The notes: a model not told the origin generated them from the letters alone. Positions 13,205 through 27,365 are shown, numbered from the stretch's first letter. The stretch: 64,000 nucleotides of DNA from Monarcha castaneiventris obscurior (GCA_026261815.1 JAMPIT010000510.1:16402001-16466000), one strand, 5' to 3'. Made by a program: numbers and translations.

Positions 13205-13552
13205 TCATAAATATCCTTTAACAACTTCATGTTTTCTGTGCTTCAGCAAACTGAACTTATGGGTGATGATTGAGCAGGATCTGGATGTTTTTGATGTGGT
13301 GTCACTAATGGGTGTTTCCCCTTGGGAAGTTTCCAAAAGAACATTTTTTTTAGTGGAGTTTGCTTGTTTATCATGATCTGATGGAAACAGTCCCATTTCA
13401 ACAAGATCTGTCAGGTATTGCTTGATTTTCCCTGGCAGATTGCTGCACTCCTGCACAGGCAGTCCCTGGGCAGGCAGCAGACAAATATCCCACTGTACCT
13501 CAATAATTTTCCCTGAAGGATTTTGAAAATGGGAAACCCCATTATGGGATTT
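13205..13552 (-). CDS. Exon-like reading frame of unknown function
   Basis: I do not recognise this protein. A minus-strand frame stays open from 13603 to the stop at 13205. A good splice-acceptor-like sequence (T-rich run, then GAATTCCAG) ends at 13553, so the candidate coding part is about 115 residues, 13552 to 13205. The peptide is mixed in composition rather than low-complexity, with a segment reading IKQYLTDLVEMGLFPSDHDK and a Ser/Thr/Lys-rich C-terminal part. An ATTAAA hexamer lies about 155 bases downstream. No start codon context, upstream exon or known domain was found. It could be a terminal exon, a decayed pseudogene or chance. A second frame overlaps it at 13411-13644 and is probably a shadow. 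Confidence 0.22.
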   Translation of the reverse strand, partial: KSHNGVSHFQNPSGKIIEVQWDICLLPAQGLPVQECSNLPGKIKQYLTDLVEMGLFPSDHDKQANSTKKNVLLETSQGETPISDTTSKTSRSCSIITHKFSLLKHRKHEVVKGYL

Positions 13553-13659
13553 CTGGAATTCAAGCAAAAAAACATTTGGAAATTTGAAGATACACATTGC
13601 CAAGCCCAGGACAATTTCTGCATTGGGTCCACATCCTCAACCACATAACGAAAACAGAA

Positions 13660-15900
13660 GTTGTATTTTTGGATATTAGATTTGAATGTAGCAAATCTCT
13701 TTTTTCATTCTTTCCAACAATAAAGCAGTAAAGACAGACAGATATACCTGTAAAGATAGCCCAAATGCCATGCAGGATTTTTAAAGCTCTGTATTTTCCC
13801 AGTTCTGCCTCATTCTGCTTTTTCTCATTGACATGTCATCCACTAGTTAACATATTTCCTCCTCATTCTTAACTTTTATTTCACTCCAGACTTTTCAGTG
13901 TAACTCTTTTTGATGATGTTTCAGGTTGCACTTTTCAAAGCCATTTACGTGGCAATTCAGCATCAGTACTCCAGTTCCTGATGGCCTTGCTGTCTCTGCT
14001 CTACCTTTCCCACATGCTATCTGAGGGAATTAGAGGCTGCTCAGATGGGGATGCCAGCAGGAGGCACTGAGATGCCTGCCCTGCTAAATGAGAAGAGGCT
14101 GGGAAGCCAACTCAGCCACTCCACACGGTCTGCCCACTCTGCTGTCATTAGCTTGCTCTATGGCTCAGTCTTGGTGTGCTCCACCTAGCTGTCTCCCAGA
14201 CAACATCTGAGTATGGCTCTGGGGTGCTTTACTCCAGTGACCCCTCCAAAAGTCAATGAAAACTGCATTAACATCAGATTTTGTACCTGTCCTTCAATGC
14301 TCTCAGATTTTGCACTCTGAAACATACCCCACAAAACTCCCAGCTCCCCCTCCCTAGAACTTTCAATACATAATGTAATTTTCAGGTTCTGAAAACACAA
14401 TTTTGCAAGCTGCAACAGACCCCCTGCACTGTTTTAAATACCCTGAATGGAAGCTTGGCACATGCTCTTTAAATCTTAGGCTCACCAGACAGGGCTTAGG
14501 GAAACCTCGGATAAAGAATTAGATATAGTGTGGCTGCCATGTTGACACTGTCTTTCCAGGAGTGTTGGTCACAATGCAGGGTGATTGCAGATGTCAGAGA
14601 CAAATTTCCACCTGTATTTTTTCTAATCTTTACCTGATGTCCTTTGATGTTCCTTTCCTCAGAGACAGGGCACTTGTTCACAGCCCATCCTTTGGCTTTG
14701 CTCATGTCTGCATTTACCCCCACAAATGAACCAAGCTATTGAACTGTTACAGCTGCAGTTCCAGCAGCCTGGTCACCCCTCCTAAGAGTTCATGTGCAAA
14801 CCTCATCTCCAGCAGCATTTGAGCATGCCAGACATGAGGTGTCTCATTATTTCTTGTTCCCAGCTTCCAGCAGCAGTTGGCACACCCCACTGCAGTCTAA
14901 GCCTCAGATGTCAGATGTCATTGTGCAGAGCTTCCAGACACAACCCTCTGGTCTCCTCCAGTGCCTCTGCTCCTTGTCAGACCTATACTCCACAGTTTCC
15001 ATTCTTCACTTGGCTAGCACTCTGAGACACTGATTCCATTTCATTTTCCAGTGAAATCTCAGTTCGGTAATACTTAATTGGCCTGGTTTCCTAAGTAAAT
15101 ATTTCCAAAGTATTTTTAAAAACAAAGATTAAAAAAAAACCACAACCTCTGGATATCTCTCTGAGGTACCTCTTCTCAGCTTGATTGATGGAAGGGTTTT
15201 TCTTCCACTTCACCACCTATCGTAGATGTCTGCTCATTGATACATTCTCTGACTGAACTGTCTGCTTGCAGACTTTCTTCACCTTGAGCTCCCTGAGTTT
15301 TTCCATATGTGGCTAAGTTTCACCTGGGAGACATGGTTTATAATTCTCTTGCCTTTTAGTGAAGATTATAAGCTTTTGCTATGATGATGACTATACATTT
15401 TACCTTCAGCAGTGGTTCTTTGGCCAACATTTATCCTTACAGCAGTTGACTATGGCCTACTTTGTGCCTCAGGTGATAGCTCTGTATCAACACCTGCTGG
15501 ATTATTTTCACTCATCAGAGTTTGAAAAAATAACTTCACATCCAGTGATCCAAAATATTAGCACCTGCTCATTCTTTAATCAGATTTGTATCTTTATAAG
15601 ACATTTGCATCATTGTAAGGGATTTGTATCTTTATATATCTTCATATATTTCTGTATATCTTTTCTTTTTCAATATCATGAGGAAAAAAATTAATGTGTG
15701 GTATCAGCATGCCTTACAAGCTTTTAGACTTGGGAATTATTTACTAGTCAACGTGCTTCAGTCACAAACTAACCTAAAGAAATTTGGTTTTGATTACAGC
15801 CACCAGTTTCCTTATCCCTCATTCATTTTGGGCTGAAGTTCAGTAGCAATACCACCCAGGTTTAGTGTTCGACCTGAAAAAGTAGCATCAGCCCTTTAAA
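13660..15900. other. No gene supported
   Basis: Unique-looking sequence, mildly GC-richer around 13980-14220. Short overlapping open frames at 14185-15033 occur on both strands and show no conserved motif. A 16-bp sequence, GATTTGTATCTTTATA, occurs twice at 15583 and 15621. Confidence 0.5.
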
Positions 15901-15907
15901 GAAACTA

Positions 15908-16066
15908 GAAATTCAGTTGTGCCAGGCACATAAAGTGTTCAAGGCCAGGTTGGATGGAAGTCTGAGCAACATGATCTAGAAGATGTCCCTGTTCATTGCA
16001 GGGGGCTTGGACTAGATGACTTTTAAAAGTCCCTTCAGACTACTTTAATATTCCATCATCCAAAAG
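15908..16066 (+). mobile_element. CR1 LINE 3' tail fragment
   Basis: The sequence has the standard CR1 3' untranslated order: TTCAAGGCCAGGTTGGATGG, then the GAGCAACATGATCTAGAAGA block, then GGGGGCTTGGACTAGATGAC, and finally a degenerate CCCTTCAGACTAC end near 16050. It is a short, 5'-truncated plus-strand copy without coding sequence. No clear terminal octamer repeat is preserved. Confidence 0.85.
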
Positions 16067-16069
16067 CAA

Positions 16070-19000
16070 AGCTAAGTTCCCATTCAGTTATTCAACTTTC
16101 AGCATATGCAGGATGTATTTTGCATGGAAAGATAAGGAAGAAAAAAATTACTGGTATGCTGCCTTTTTGAGACAGGGAAGAGTGTCATTCTTTCCTTGTC
16201 CTCTCAGATTGAAGCTGGACAGAACCAGAATAACTTGAAAAGGGGTTAATAAATCCTTGAGGTCTATTTAAGTGACCATTTGAGACTGAGTTGTAGGCAA
16301 GCAGGATTAATCAATCTAAAGCATTTTAAAATTATTTCTCCATTCTTAACCTCAGTTTTCCTTTTAATCCCCTGATCCTCATTACTTAGCTTGGCTTCTA
16401 TGCACTGCTACTCACAGTGAAAAAATATTAATGTGGTGATGATGAGATGGAAATATCAGTCCCTGCAACTGAATTCTGCCAACTGAACCCCTGACTTCAG
16501 CATGATGCATCTACATAGCAGAGTGCTGCTGGACTGCTCAGAAACACTGCAATTTTTATTTTTTTAATTCATGTAAGTCAATTATGAGTGAGTTTACTCC
16601 AGCCATTATGAGTATGACCCCAGAAAACAATTTCATGCAGTGTATAAATGGCACAAAAATGCATCTTTCACATGCAGATTTAAAAAAATGACCTGGTGGG
16701 TTTGGACTATGAAAAACAAGTGTGTTTTTTCATAAAAGCAAAAGATTTTGCCTTGCATTTAGCTGCTCCTCCCTTTGCTCCTGCAAAGACCATTTCCCAA
16801 AAATGTTTGACTTCTTTCATAAGATTTTATTCTAACTGAGGAGATTCCTAAAATTCTTTCTCTAAAACAATAGGATTTCAAGAAATAAATCATAAAAGCA
16901 TGAAAGAAGTCACTGCTGCAGTAAAGCAGATGAAAACTCAACACATATCCCCCCATGAAGCTGACAAGTTGATACCCACTTCAACAGCAATTGAATAGCA
17001 AATGTACTGCAAAATGTTCTTTCTTTCCTTGATTTTCTCTTTACTTCACTTAGGGAGGTAGCAACTGCCTTTCCACTGTTAGAAACTTTTCTAATGCTTC
17101 ACAGAAATCACAGCTGAATGCATGACTATAAAATCTACTTTTATATTGAGGCACTGAAAGTTATAACAAAGGGAAAATACCTCCCTTGAAAAAAAAAGTA
17201 ATAGTCTTATTTCTATCTACTAAGTCCCATTGAAAAAATACTAAACAAAATGGATTCTTATATCAAGGAGAACAAGAGCCATCAATAGTTTCTAAGGTAG
17301 CTCTAGGATTGCCATAGAACTTCTGCATGCCTCAGTGGTCCTGGAGTCTAAAACAAACCCTGATGGATGGTTCAAATGGTCAGTGACTGCACTGCTAATG
17401 ATTGGAGGATAAATTTTCATCTCCTCAGACTTAGGACTCCAATTCTCATACTGATATTTGCTTCTCAAATGTGCAGTGAAGACCTTAGAGATACAAAGAA
17501 TTTATAAATGTTTAGAAATTATTTGCAAGTATGAAAAATATCTCAAAAATTAAATAATTTACAAATCTGCTACTCCCAGAGTTGATTTTTCTCTGTTAAT
17601 CCTATTGTACATCCTTTGGGAGCAGGTGTTCACTTCATGACCACTGTTAGCCAGGAAAGCTCTCCTTTACACTTCAAAATGGTGGAGAACACTTGATGGA
17701 CAATAAGGACCACTGAACTACTTGTACCTGTTGATCTTAGCAACTACAGGAAGTATAAATTATTTGTTTGAAAATCAAGCTCTGATTGACTTGCCTAATG
17801 TAAGAGCGACAAAAAAAAAAGCCCTCCAAGTGCACAGCTCTTTTTCCTTGGGCTAATATATCTTACACATGGAAAAGGATGTAAAATCTTTTCCCTTTTG
17901 TGTGCGGTAAAGATAACAGAAATACCTTCAGCAATGGAAAGTACAGACTGGGATTTTTTTCATGTTATGCAAAAATGTACATATACACTAGGAAAGCACT
18001 GCTTGTTCATAAGAACAGGGGATGCCAGGGGAAAAGAAATAAAAATTCCACACTCTTTCATTGCAGTCTGCGATAGCAGCACAATGCCTGTAGCTCAGGA
18101 ATATCTGACATTGCTTGAAGAAGTACTGATCTCAGAGCAGGTTCCTTTCCTGTTTTCTCAAGTGGATCTTTCATCCCATCTGGAGCTTTGTGTTTTCTTG
18201 GCTACCCAGCCGGCCACACTACAGACAATGAATTAAAAGCTGCTCAGTGGCTGTAACCACAATGGAAATTTACTCCAGAGCTGTGACTTTCAAATCAGTT
18301 TAAAAAAACCCAAAGACACCACTTCGTGGTTTTAAGACACACTAATGTAAAAGCAACATATTCAGTAAATTCATAACTTCATTTACATCAAACTCTGTAG
18401 CTCCTCATGTTCAAGAAAGGCACACCCATTTGTCTCAGCCAGAAATCCAGCCCAAGAAACTTTATGTCACTAAAAGTGCAAGTCTGGAGCTATCACTGAA
18501 ACCCAGAGAGTTATTCCAAGTTCACATCAGCAGAACAAAGATCTGACCCAAATATTAACTGATTTTTGGAGTCTCTGTGTCTGGCCACCAAGAAACGCCT
18601 GCTGGATGCAAACTCTGCAGTCTTCAGGCAGAACACAAGGAGCTTAGTGAGGCAACAGACATGGATGGTATTTTCTAACACAGAATTGTTAAGCAAAGTG
18701 TGTGAAGGGTTGTACGCATTACATACGGAAGAATGCAAAATTAAATCACTCCCTGTACCAGAGACTACATCCCAACATAGGAATGGTTTGCAAGAATTAG
18801 CAAGCTCTTATATTTTAATCTAGATGTTCTTTTCCATTTAATGGATCAGCCTATGGTATTACCCAGGCAGGTAGCAGTAGGGAGTGATCTATGTTGCCTT
18901 GCTGCCCAACTCCACTAAACAGACTGATGGTATCTGTACTCTGGAGCATCTCTCGTCTCAGTAGGTGTCTTCATACCACACAAGACAGCATGCTGATGCT

Positions 19001-22000
19001 GAAACTAGCACTGAAAGAGTAGAAATATCCATGAAACACCACTAGGACATAATGGAGATAATCTCCCAGATCCCAGAGCGGCACAGCAGCACTGACACAT
19101 GAGCTAATGAGGGCTTTCACAAACACTTTTCATCTTAGCTGCAACATTGCACTGGCCCAGCAGACCTCCCACTAGACAGGGAGAAAGCCCCAGCAATGTG
19201 AACTTAAGCATTTCTGTGCCTTTCTCCACTGCATGGTGTAGAGTACCTGAAATATCACAGGGGGTGAGTTCTTGTCTCACCATGAGGAATTCTATTACAG
19301 GTGAATATTGGCCAGTGAAATATTGTTAATGAACCCAGGAAAAACTGCTTCCCATAAGAAGCAAGAAAGGCAGTGTAGTCCAGCTATTTGGGTTATTTCC
19401 TCTGCCACAAAGTTGCTAAGAGCTAAATTTTTTCTAGTTATTCGTAACATTTCTCAGGACTTCTAAATAATTATATTGATTATTTTATGTAAAAATTGGG
19501 TAAACAGTACCAGAAATACAATATGTAACTTCTTTTGAAACTCATTTGGAGTAACACTGACAGGTGATCTGGGAACTTTTACAAAGAAAATACCTTATTT
19601 TTTGTAAAGTTATAGGAATAAAAAATTATAATGAAACCTACCATTTCATGAGATGGAGCAAGACTTTGTTGTCTGCCACTTTACTGGGCAGAGGGAAAAA
19701 GAGAGTCCTGAGCTGTGTTCCCTTCCTCCCTGCCTCTAAAGTGCATTTCACAGGAAACAATTAAAAGATAAAACATGGGGCTTAGATGTCCAAAAGTTAA
19801 TCCCCTTCCAAGCTCAGTGCTCCAACCAAGATGCCACAAATCTGTGCACTTCTGTTTACCTCTGCTCACCAAGGAGAGCCCAGCGCTTTCTGGTTTTGGT
19901 ACAGCTATGGAAGGCGGAAAACATAAGTTTGAAGCCCATGAAGACGAGACTGGGTGAGGCTGCATTTTGTGAGACACTGACCTGGTGATGCTCAGGCACT
20001 GGGAAGAGCACAGAGACATGAATATGTGATGTGGTCCTGCCAGGCATGAGCATGTCAGACATATCAGGCAATGCCATGAGCATAACACCTTGCTCAGACC
20101 AAGGCACGTGCAGGCCATGTCTAATGTGTCAGGTTTGTCACTGGGCCTCAGCAGAGAAAGGCCCAAGGCAGGGCTGGGCTTGAATTAGAAGCCAAGCTGG
20201 AGAGACAGGCATGGACACTGATCCCAAAGCCACAGGGACCAGATAAACAGATCTCTGATGAACATCAAGGTTATTAGAAAGATTAAACATTCTCAGTGTT
20301 GGCTTGTATTCAGCAGAGGAATAGTACATGCATTATTTTGTCTAAGCCTTTTGGTAAATCCTTGCATCTATCCTGCAGACTGTGAAGGAGACCCTTGTGT
20401 TTATTCTCTGACAGTATTCAGCCTTAGTACAGTGGAGAGCAAAAAAAGAGTATTGGACACTTGGGCAATACTCTAAAAACAAACTGATGGTTTCTTTCCA
20501 GGTTTGACCTTTGGTCACAGTGACAATTTGCATGTCTTCAGCTCAGTTACCTCTGTGTTATCACATCTGCCAGCAGAGCTGGTGACAGCTCCTGCCAGCC
20601 ACAAACACAGCTACGTGAGCTTTTCGACCGTGCAGGCCTCTTCACAGGCCTCCCATATACTTGATTTCCAAGGTGCTCTACCCAATGCCAGCCTATGAAT
20701 TCAACCAGTAGACTCAGTCAATCTATTTTGGAGGGAAAATACTCAATAATATTAAGAAATTCTAGACTTCCAGTGCTAAAATATCAGTAGTGAAAGAGCT
20801 GGTAGAAGGATAAAAAGTGAGCTTGTTTTCCCAGGCAATGAACATCTAAATATTTCTAAAGCCGTTGCAAGGAAAAAAAAAAAACAAATAGTGGAAACAA
20901 GGATGTACAGTAAGATGGTAGGATGGATACTGACTTCATCCACCCAGTCATGTGGCTAGTGGTGGTGTTGGGCCAGAGGACCACATGACTTTCTAACAGC
21001 ATAGAAATGATTGTGACAAGAAAGTTGATGTGATTCAGCCTTTGGCCCCAGTGTCTAGTAATTCTTGGAAGAAGCACCATGTACTTTTTTTGACCTCTCT
21101 GGAATAGCCATGGTCCATCCTCCAGAGATTTGTAAAACAAGGTCATGTTGAGAATATCCCATTCTCTTCTCTATACCTTATAGAAAGTGGTTAGAGATGC
21201 TTCTTCCAGCACTCACGGACTATCACTTAACCCTCATGTTCTCTACTCCAAACTGTAAGATCCCACTCCCACAAGAAAAATCATTTTAAAGGGTGGTACC
21301 TGTTTCATGCCAGCCATTAGACAGCTACAGTACATACCTGAGGTATCCAAGATCTTTTTTAAAATTAAAAGGTTTCCAGTAATAGACAGTTTATGCTTTG
21401 TTGGGAAAGACCTGACCTACTCCTTACCACAACCATGAATCAGCCTTTCCTGAAGCATCTGTTTGTAAGCCAAAAGATAATACTTATGCTTTCTCATGAT
21501 TTATGGCCTTGGACCCCTGTAGGCACAAAAACCCCTGAAAACAACAAAATTAATACAGTTCAAGCCAACAGGAGAGATAAAACCATGAAAACATCAAGCA
21601 GTACACTTGAGATGGGTTTTTTCCATATATTCTTATTTTGTTTCTTGGTAGAGATGTGGGGAATAAATTTACCTTCCATTCACAACCTCCACAATATAAC
21701 CATTAGGAAGTGGAAAAATACTAATCCTGTAAAGAAATAGAAATCCTTCCCAAAGGAAAATAATCACTTGTTTGTCTTACACTGGCCCTAACACCACTTG
21801 ACAATAGAGAGGTATCAAAACTCCCAATATATAATAAAGAAAGAAGCCTTGTCATCCTCAGAAATATCACCAAGAGACAATCCCCATGAAATAATTTCAA
21901 ATCAACAATGGCCGTGAGAAATTGCCTCCCTCAATATAATCATATGTAATAAATACTAAAATATTGTAGCATACTATTATTAATATCCCTTTCCCTAGGG

Positions 22001-25000
22001 ATCTTCACATAGGACAGGAAGCAGGATGCCAATACCTTGGCCATACTAATGCTGTGTTTCCAGGGCATCCAGCAGTAAGTGATCTATAGGAAAGTGTAGA
22101 TCAAGGAAAGTGAGGTTACACCTCACATGTGCAGATGAGTTGCAGTGTGCACATAGTGTAGGGGCAGACTTATGGGAATACTGGTGGCATTGTCTTCCCT
22201 TCTACAGGAGGCAGCTCTGCAGCCTGAAATTTGTGCACATTCTTAAAGGGTAGAAACTGTAGTCTGGTTATCCTTTATTCTTCCATGCACACAGCTAACC
22301 TTAGTATGGATTTGTCTGTAGCTGTGACACAACAGAGCCATACACTGAAGGTGTAGTTCCTCACCAGTGTCCCTGAACACTGTTTCACACCAGCACCCAG
22401 AAGCCTGCCTTGTCACTGCCATGACCTTGCAGCTCATGGCGCCTCATCTTATCGTCCCTCCTCATCCCAGAACAGAGTCCAGGAACAGAAAGCATTCTGC
22501 TCTGACAGGTCTTTCCTGGCTGACCCCTGGCACTGTGAACCTTCAGTTCAGCATCCCGTGGTTGCACAACTTGATCTTGAAGTATCTCCTGGGCTTAGTC
22601 AGGAGGATAACCCTGCCCCACACACCTCCAGCTCCTTTCCCACAGTATTCTGAGACATCACTTGCTTTCTACGTTTCATAGCTGGAAACAAGAAGGCATA
22701 AACACCATTCTCAGAAATCCCTACTTGTAATAGCCAGCCCTCTTGTGAGATGCTATGGGGCAAAATGAAGAGCAGGCTATGAAAAAGTTGGTTCACATGC
22801 CTCAAGATAGGTAAGAGATATCTCACAATTGATCTTCTCTACCATTGCTGACATGCCTAAATATTAAAATACATTCTGTCACAACTGCTGCCTTTACTCA
22901 TCGTGCATGGCAAGGGCTTTGTCTTTACTTGTGGGTTTATACACACTACCACTAAACGAGGAGCACTAAACAGATATCTGCTATTTAGTGCCCTCTGTCA
23001 TAACACTTTCCTGGTCAACAGACACAAAATGCTGTTTCCACAGAACTAATTATAATAGGCCAAAAGAAAACATCCTCTGAGCAACTTTAACTTCTAAGGA
23101 AATCTTTCTTACTCCGGGAAAGCGGAGACTGCTCATAGCATGACAAATCTGGAAGAATTATTAAAGGTTTCACTCCCGCTTGTCACCAATATGTTAAAAC
23201 TTACTTCCAGCTTCCAAAAATATGAATAATTTACTTAATATCTCCTTGGAAGTACATTTCCAAAAATGAGAAACTTATTTCCATCCTTTAGGGGATGGTA
23301 GATATTAAGAATTCAGCACAATTTTTCATTAGTACTCATTTGTCCTAATATCAAATAAATTGTACTATTGCTACATGGACCTAGTAAAGCCCTTACAGAC
23401 ACAGACAGCTTCGATGGGAATAGTCATGTGCTTAAGACAAACATACCCCTAAGTACTATTTACAGATAAGAGCACCATTTTCCAGGCCCATTTCCCTAGC
23501 TTGTTGAAATACAACACAACACAGCCATATGGAGCAGCAATACACTGATTTGGGATAATTTAAAAGCTAAAAAACATCCCATTTATTACATAGGATCAGA
23601 TTCATAAAGAAAAATATCCAGTAGCTGGCCACAGAGGAGCAGTCCTGACAAAGAGGAAATATGAGAAATAAAACAAGCAGAATATAACTGAGACTTTCAA
23701 AAGAGTTATACAACTTGTGTAACACAAGCCAAAATCTCATACTGTTGGGAAAACTCACCAAGTGTTTCCCTCCATAGGTGTACAAATGGGAGAGGGGTAC
23801 AGCCGACCTCTGACTAATAAACCACTAAAACTAATGAGGTGATAGAAAGGAGACAGGATACGAGAAAAGTGCTGGTCTGCCGCAGCTTCATTCATTGGGT
23901 ATGAATGCCTTTGAGGTTTTGAATCACAGCTGTGGAAACAAACTACTGAATTTCCTCCCCTAACTCCCCCAGTAATTTTGTTAAGTATAAATGCTCAGGA
24001 AGTCAGCATTAACAGCAAACTGCTGAGTACCCTTGGTGAGCAGAGGATGCCAGTGGGAGAAATTGTCACTTACAGCTATGTTGTCATCCAACTAAGAGGC
24101 ACAGAAATGAGCCAGCCAAACAACAATGCTCAGACTGTTTTTTTCCAGATCAGGAGCTGATCTAGTTTATCTAAAATTCATAGCAAAAGTGAGTCCATTG
24201 ATCAAACATTTTTAACCTTGTTGATTATAATAGATTAAGGACTCTGTGTTGCAGTGCTCTGTCTGAATCAGAACAAAATGTTTTCTATGAAAGGGAAGGT
24301 GAAATTTGGATTGATCTTTATTCCTCAGACATACTGTTTTAAGCACCTATCATTTTTTTGTTCCGAAGGGTCACTGTTGTTCCATCAGAGGTGCTGGTCC
24401 ACTATTATTCTGGTAAGAAAGTCACTCAGACTCTATAAAGTCTCATTTTAAAGAGGTGTTTTTTTTTTTATTGGAGGTAACTATAAAGAAAGGAAGTATA
24501 CTACAGATAATCTCTTGTCCCTTTAGACACTGGGAACCCAGAGTTATGCAGGATGAAGCAGGTTCGGATCTGCATGCAGTACGCCATGCAGACCCTGTCT
24601 GGGGAGAATTTGCTCCATTTGGGTCACTCAAGCTATTGTAAGGTTTTCTTTCAAGAATACTGTGCTCATCATTTCTGCTGTCAAATGGAGACGTCTGCAG
24701 AGAAGTTGTTGATGCTCTTATAGATAAAGGCCATGCTGGCGCTGAGTGGAGCTGCCTTGCAAGTTCTTCCATCCCCGTCACCAGGTTGAGTTTACCCAGT
24801 GTCAAGGGGGATGCAGAGCATGGCATAGGCCTGAAGACAACACTGCAAGTACAGAACAGCACAGTCCTGCACCTACACAGGTACCCACTGCTCCACAGAA
24901 CTCTGACTCCTTGATGTGCAGTGCTCTTCCCATCAGCATCATCAGAGACATCCTGTGCTCACCTTCGTTGTAGAAGACAAAGAGGGCAAAGCATTACTGA

Positions 25001-25015
25001 GTCCTTAGGGTACAT
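16070..25015. other. Long stretch with no supported gene
   Basis: Nearly 9 kb without a recognisable gene or transposon. Open frames reach 161 codons (19681-20166, minus), but they overlap other frames on both strands, start without context and show no known domain. The frame at 17898-18236 (plus, 112 codons) has natural-looking composition but no splice or promoter evidence. The sequence is mostly AT-rich, with a GC-richer segment at about 19780-20240. Confidence 0.5.
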
Positions 25016-25021
25016 GGAATA

Positions 25022-25097
25022 GATGGATGGATGGATGGATGGATGGATGGATGGATGGATGGATGGATGGATGGATAGACAGATAAATAGATAGATG
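25022..25097. repeat. (GATG)n microsatellite with GATA/GACA flank
   Basis: A pure run of GATG tetramers covers 25022 to about 25075 (13 to 14 units). It then degrades into GATAGACAGATAAATAGATA up to 25097. The mixed edge suggests that GATG arose from, or is converting to, a GATA-type array. Confidence 0.95.
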
Positions 25098-25099
25098 TT

Positions 25100-27005
25100 C
25101 TTACAGGCTTTCAGGGACACGTCATGTTAGGCAGCTGTGTCAGAGGGATGAGATCTCCTTCTGGAGGTTTTCAACATTATCTACCTCTCTACATCAATAA
25201 ATACTCAATATAGGTGCTTCTGACTGCTTTGCTATGTGCTCAAATGTGAGCACAAGTTTGTAACTCAGGTTAGGCAGAATGCAACATGTCATCTTTTCCT
25301 ACCTCCCACAAATTCACATTCTCTTGGACTGCCTTGACTTTTCCCATGGGCACATCTTGAAAGACTCTTATCTTCAATACTTAAGGAAGAAGACTTTTTT
25401 CTAGTCCATTTCTCCTCATCCATGTATGGAAAACTCTCACATCATTTCAGCATCACTACTGGCTCTGTCCCACTGTCCTATGGGAGAGGAGGGGCAGGGA
25501 GAAGTATGGCTGCAGTTCAGTTGTAACTACCTCTTGAACTATGAATGCAGAGAAGAGAGAGGAACCTAAGAGCTCAAAAAGCTCAGAGGAACAGGTTTAG
25601 GTTGTAATAGCTCAAGAAAATGCTGCTTCTTTCAGCCCACCTCAGCATTATGCCAAAAGCTTTACCAGGTGCAGATGGAAATAATCAATGAATTCAGCTT
25701 TTCATTCAAAAAATCTGGGTTTTAGCTGAAACCATAAGACTTTATTGGCTTTGATATACTTTCAAGTGCTACTGTAGGTTGTACAGAGCTCTTCAAAACA
25801 CCAGAAAGTCCTCCCAGGAACAAGGTAGGACAATTTTTTAAAATTTTTCCACTAATTTCTTCCTGGTTTTACAGCCACCCATCCCAGCAGACGTTAAGTG
25901 TCTCCAGTTGAATGGTCAGGAAGATGATTACAAAACATGCAAGGCTTTCTTTGGAGTCCCTGTCTCCTTCCCTTTTTGATGATGAGCACATAACCCAAAG
26001 AAACACTTCTTTTCTCTCTCTGTTTTTGGTAACACTTTATTTGCATCAGCTGAGGGAAAGCTTTGAGGACTTCTTAGTCACACTTTGTAGCCAACAGGGT
26101 ATAATCAAAATTTTATTTCTGGGTAGAATTATTTCAGAGCATTACTCTCCTGAACCCTTTAAGAGGTGTGTAACAGACAGGTTACACACATCAGGACACA
26201 ACAGCACAGGGCAAATTTATTCTAGCTTTCTGAGAAAGAGGCTTATTTCTCTACAATTCATCATAATTTGTTGCCTGAATGCTGGCAAGAAATGAGGCAA
26301 GCTCTGACATATGGCAGTCTTTTATGCCATTATATTTGAACAAAAATACATGAAAAGGAGGGCAAGAAGGAAGCTGCTAAAGGATGGTGTGTTGATTCTC
26401 CTTTTGAAAATATCCTCTGGCAGCAACACAAGAAAAGGCTGTGCCTGGATCACCACTTTCAGACCTTGACTCATTCATCATAGCTGAAAAAGTCAAAAGG
26501 AGGTGAGGAGGAAGGAAGAGTCAAGCTTCATCAGAATCCGTTCCAGAAAGACTTCACATACCCTATTGCTAGCAAATAGCTGAAACAGCCAAAAAAGACT
26601 AAATTGGACTATGGGAAAAACCTGTAAACAGTCCTACAACCAGAAACATGCTGTGTTTGCTGTTTTCCTGGTGAATCCAGGGAAACTGTACCTGTAAGGT
26701 GGTTCTGCTAAAGCCAGCTGACCTGCACTGTTGTGGCATTTGGATGTTGCTGTGCCACGGGGTCAGAGAGGCTGTCGAAAGGCAGACCTGACTTTATCCT
26801 GTCTCTGCCAGGCTCCCTAGGATGTGGAAATGGCCTATGGCTCTAGAGGTAAAACTAAAAATATTAATTCTCTCACTAAAAATTAATACTTAGCACATGC
26901 CTCACTGTCCAGTCTGGACACTTGCCATCTATGCAAATAATAACTGGGAAAGAAAAGCCTCTACCTGACAATTAGGCAGGAAATTAGAGATGCTAACCTA
27001 AGGAA
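25100..27005. other. No gene supported
   Basis: AT-leaning unique-looking sequence. The frame at 25912-26295 (plus, 127 codons) is the longest and shows no recognisable domain or exon signals. No repeats are evident by eye. Confidence 0.5.
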
Positions 27006-27007
27006 GA

Positions 27008-27364
27008 CACAGAATCATAGAATCACAGAATGGGTAAGGTTGGAAGGGACCACAGTGGGGCATCTGGTCCAACCTCCCTGCTCAGGCAGGGCCATCCCAG
27101 AGCACATTGTACAGAATTGCATCTAGACAGTTCTTTTATATCTTCAGTAATGGAGACTCCACAGCCTCTCTGGGCAATCTGTTCCAGTGCTTGGTCACCC
27201 ACACATTTAAGAAGTTCTTCCTCATGTTCCAGTGGAGCTTCCTGGTTTCTGCCCCTTGCCCCTTGTCCCATTGCTTGGCACCACTGAGAAGAGCCTGGCT
27301 CCATCCTCTTGACACCCTCCCTTCAGATACTTATAGCCATTGATGAGGTCCCCTCTCAATCTCC
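27008..27364 (-). mobile_element. CR1 LINE 3' end, 5'-truncated
   Basis: The left edge begins with AGAATCATAGAATCACAGAA, the reverse complement of the CR1 terminal octamer repeats. It is followed by GGTAAGGTTGGAAGGGACCA and the usual tract covering the 3' untranslated region and the last codons of ORF2, up to GATGAGGTCCCCTCTCAATC near 27355. It is well preserved compared with the other CR1 copies here, so it is probably one of the younger insertions. Open frames over it (27023-27304 minus, 27030-27343 plus) follow the repeat and are not host genes. Confidence 0.93.
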
Positions 27365-27365
27365 T

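Noticed and set aside
17898..18236. 112-codon plus-strand open frame with natural-looking composition
   Set aside because: No domain, no flanking splice sites that I trust and no promoter evidence; not strong enough to list as a gene.
19681..20166. 161-codon minus-strand open frame
   Set aside because: It overlaps three other frames on both strands in a GC-richer patch, has no recognisable domain and no splice or start context. Cys/Ser/Leu-rich translation is typical of antisense noise.
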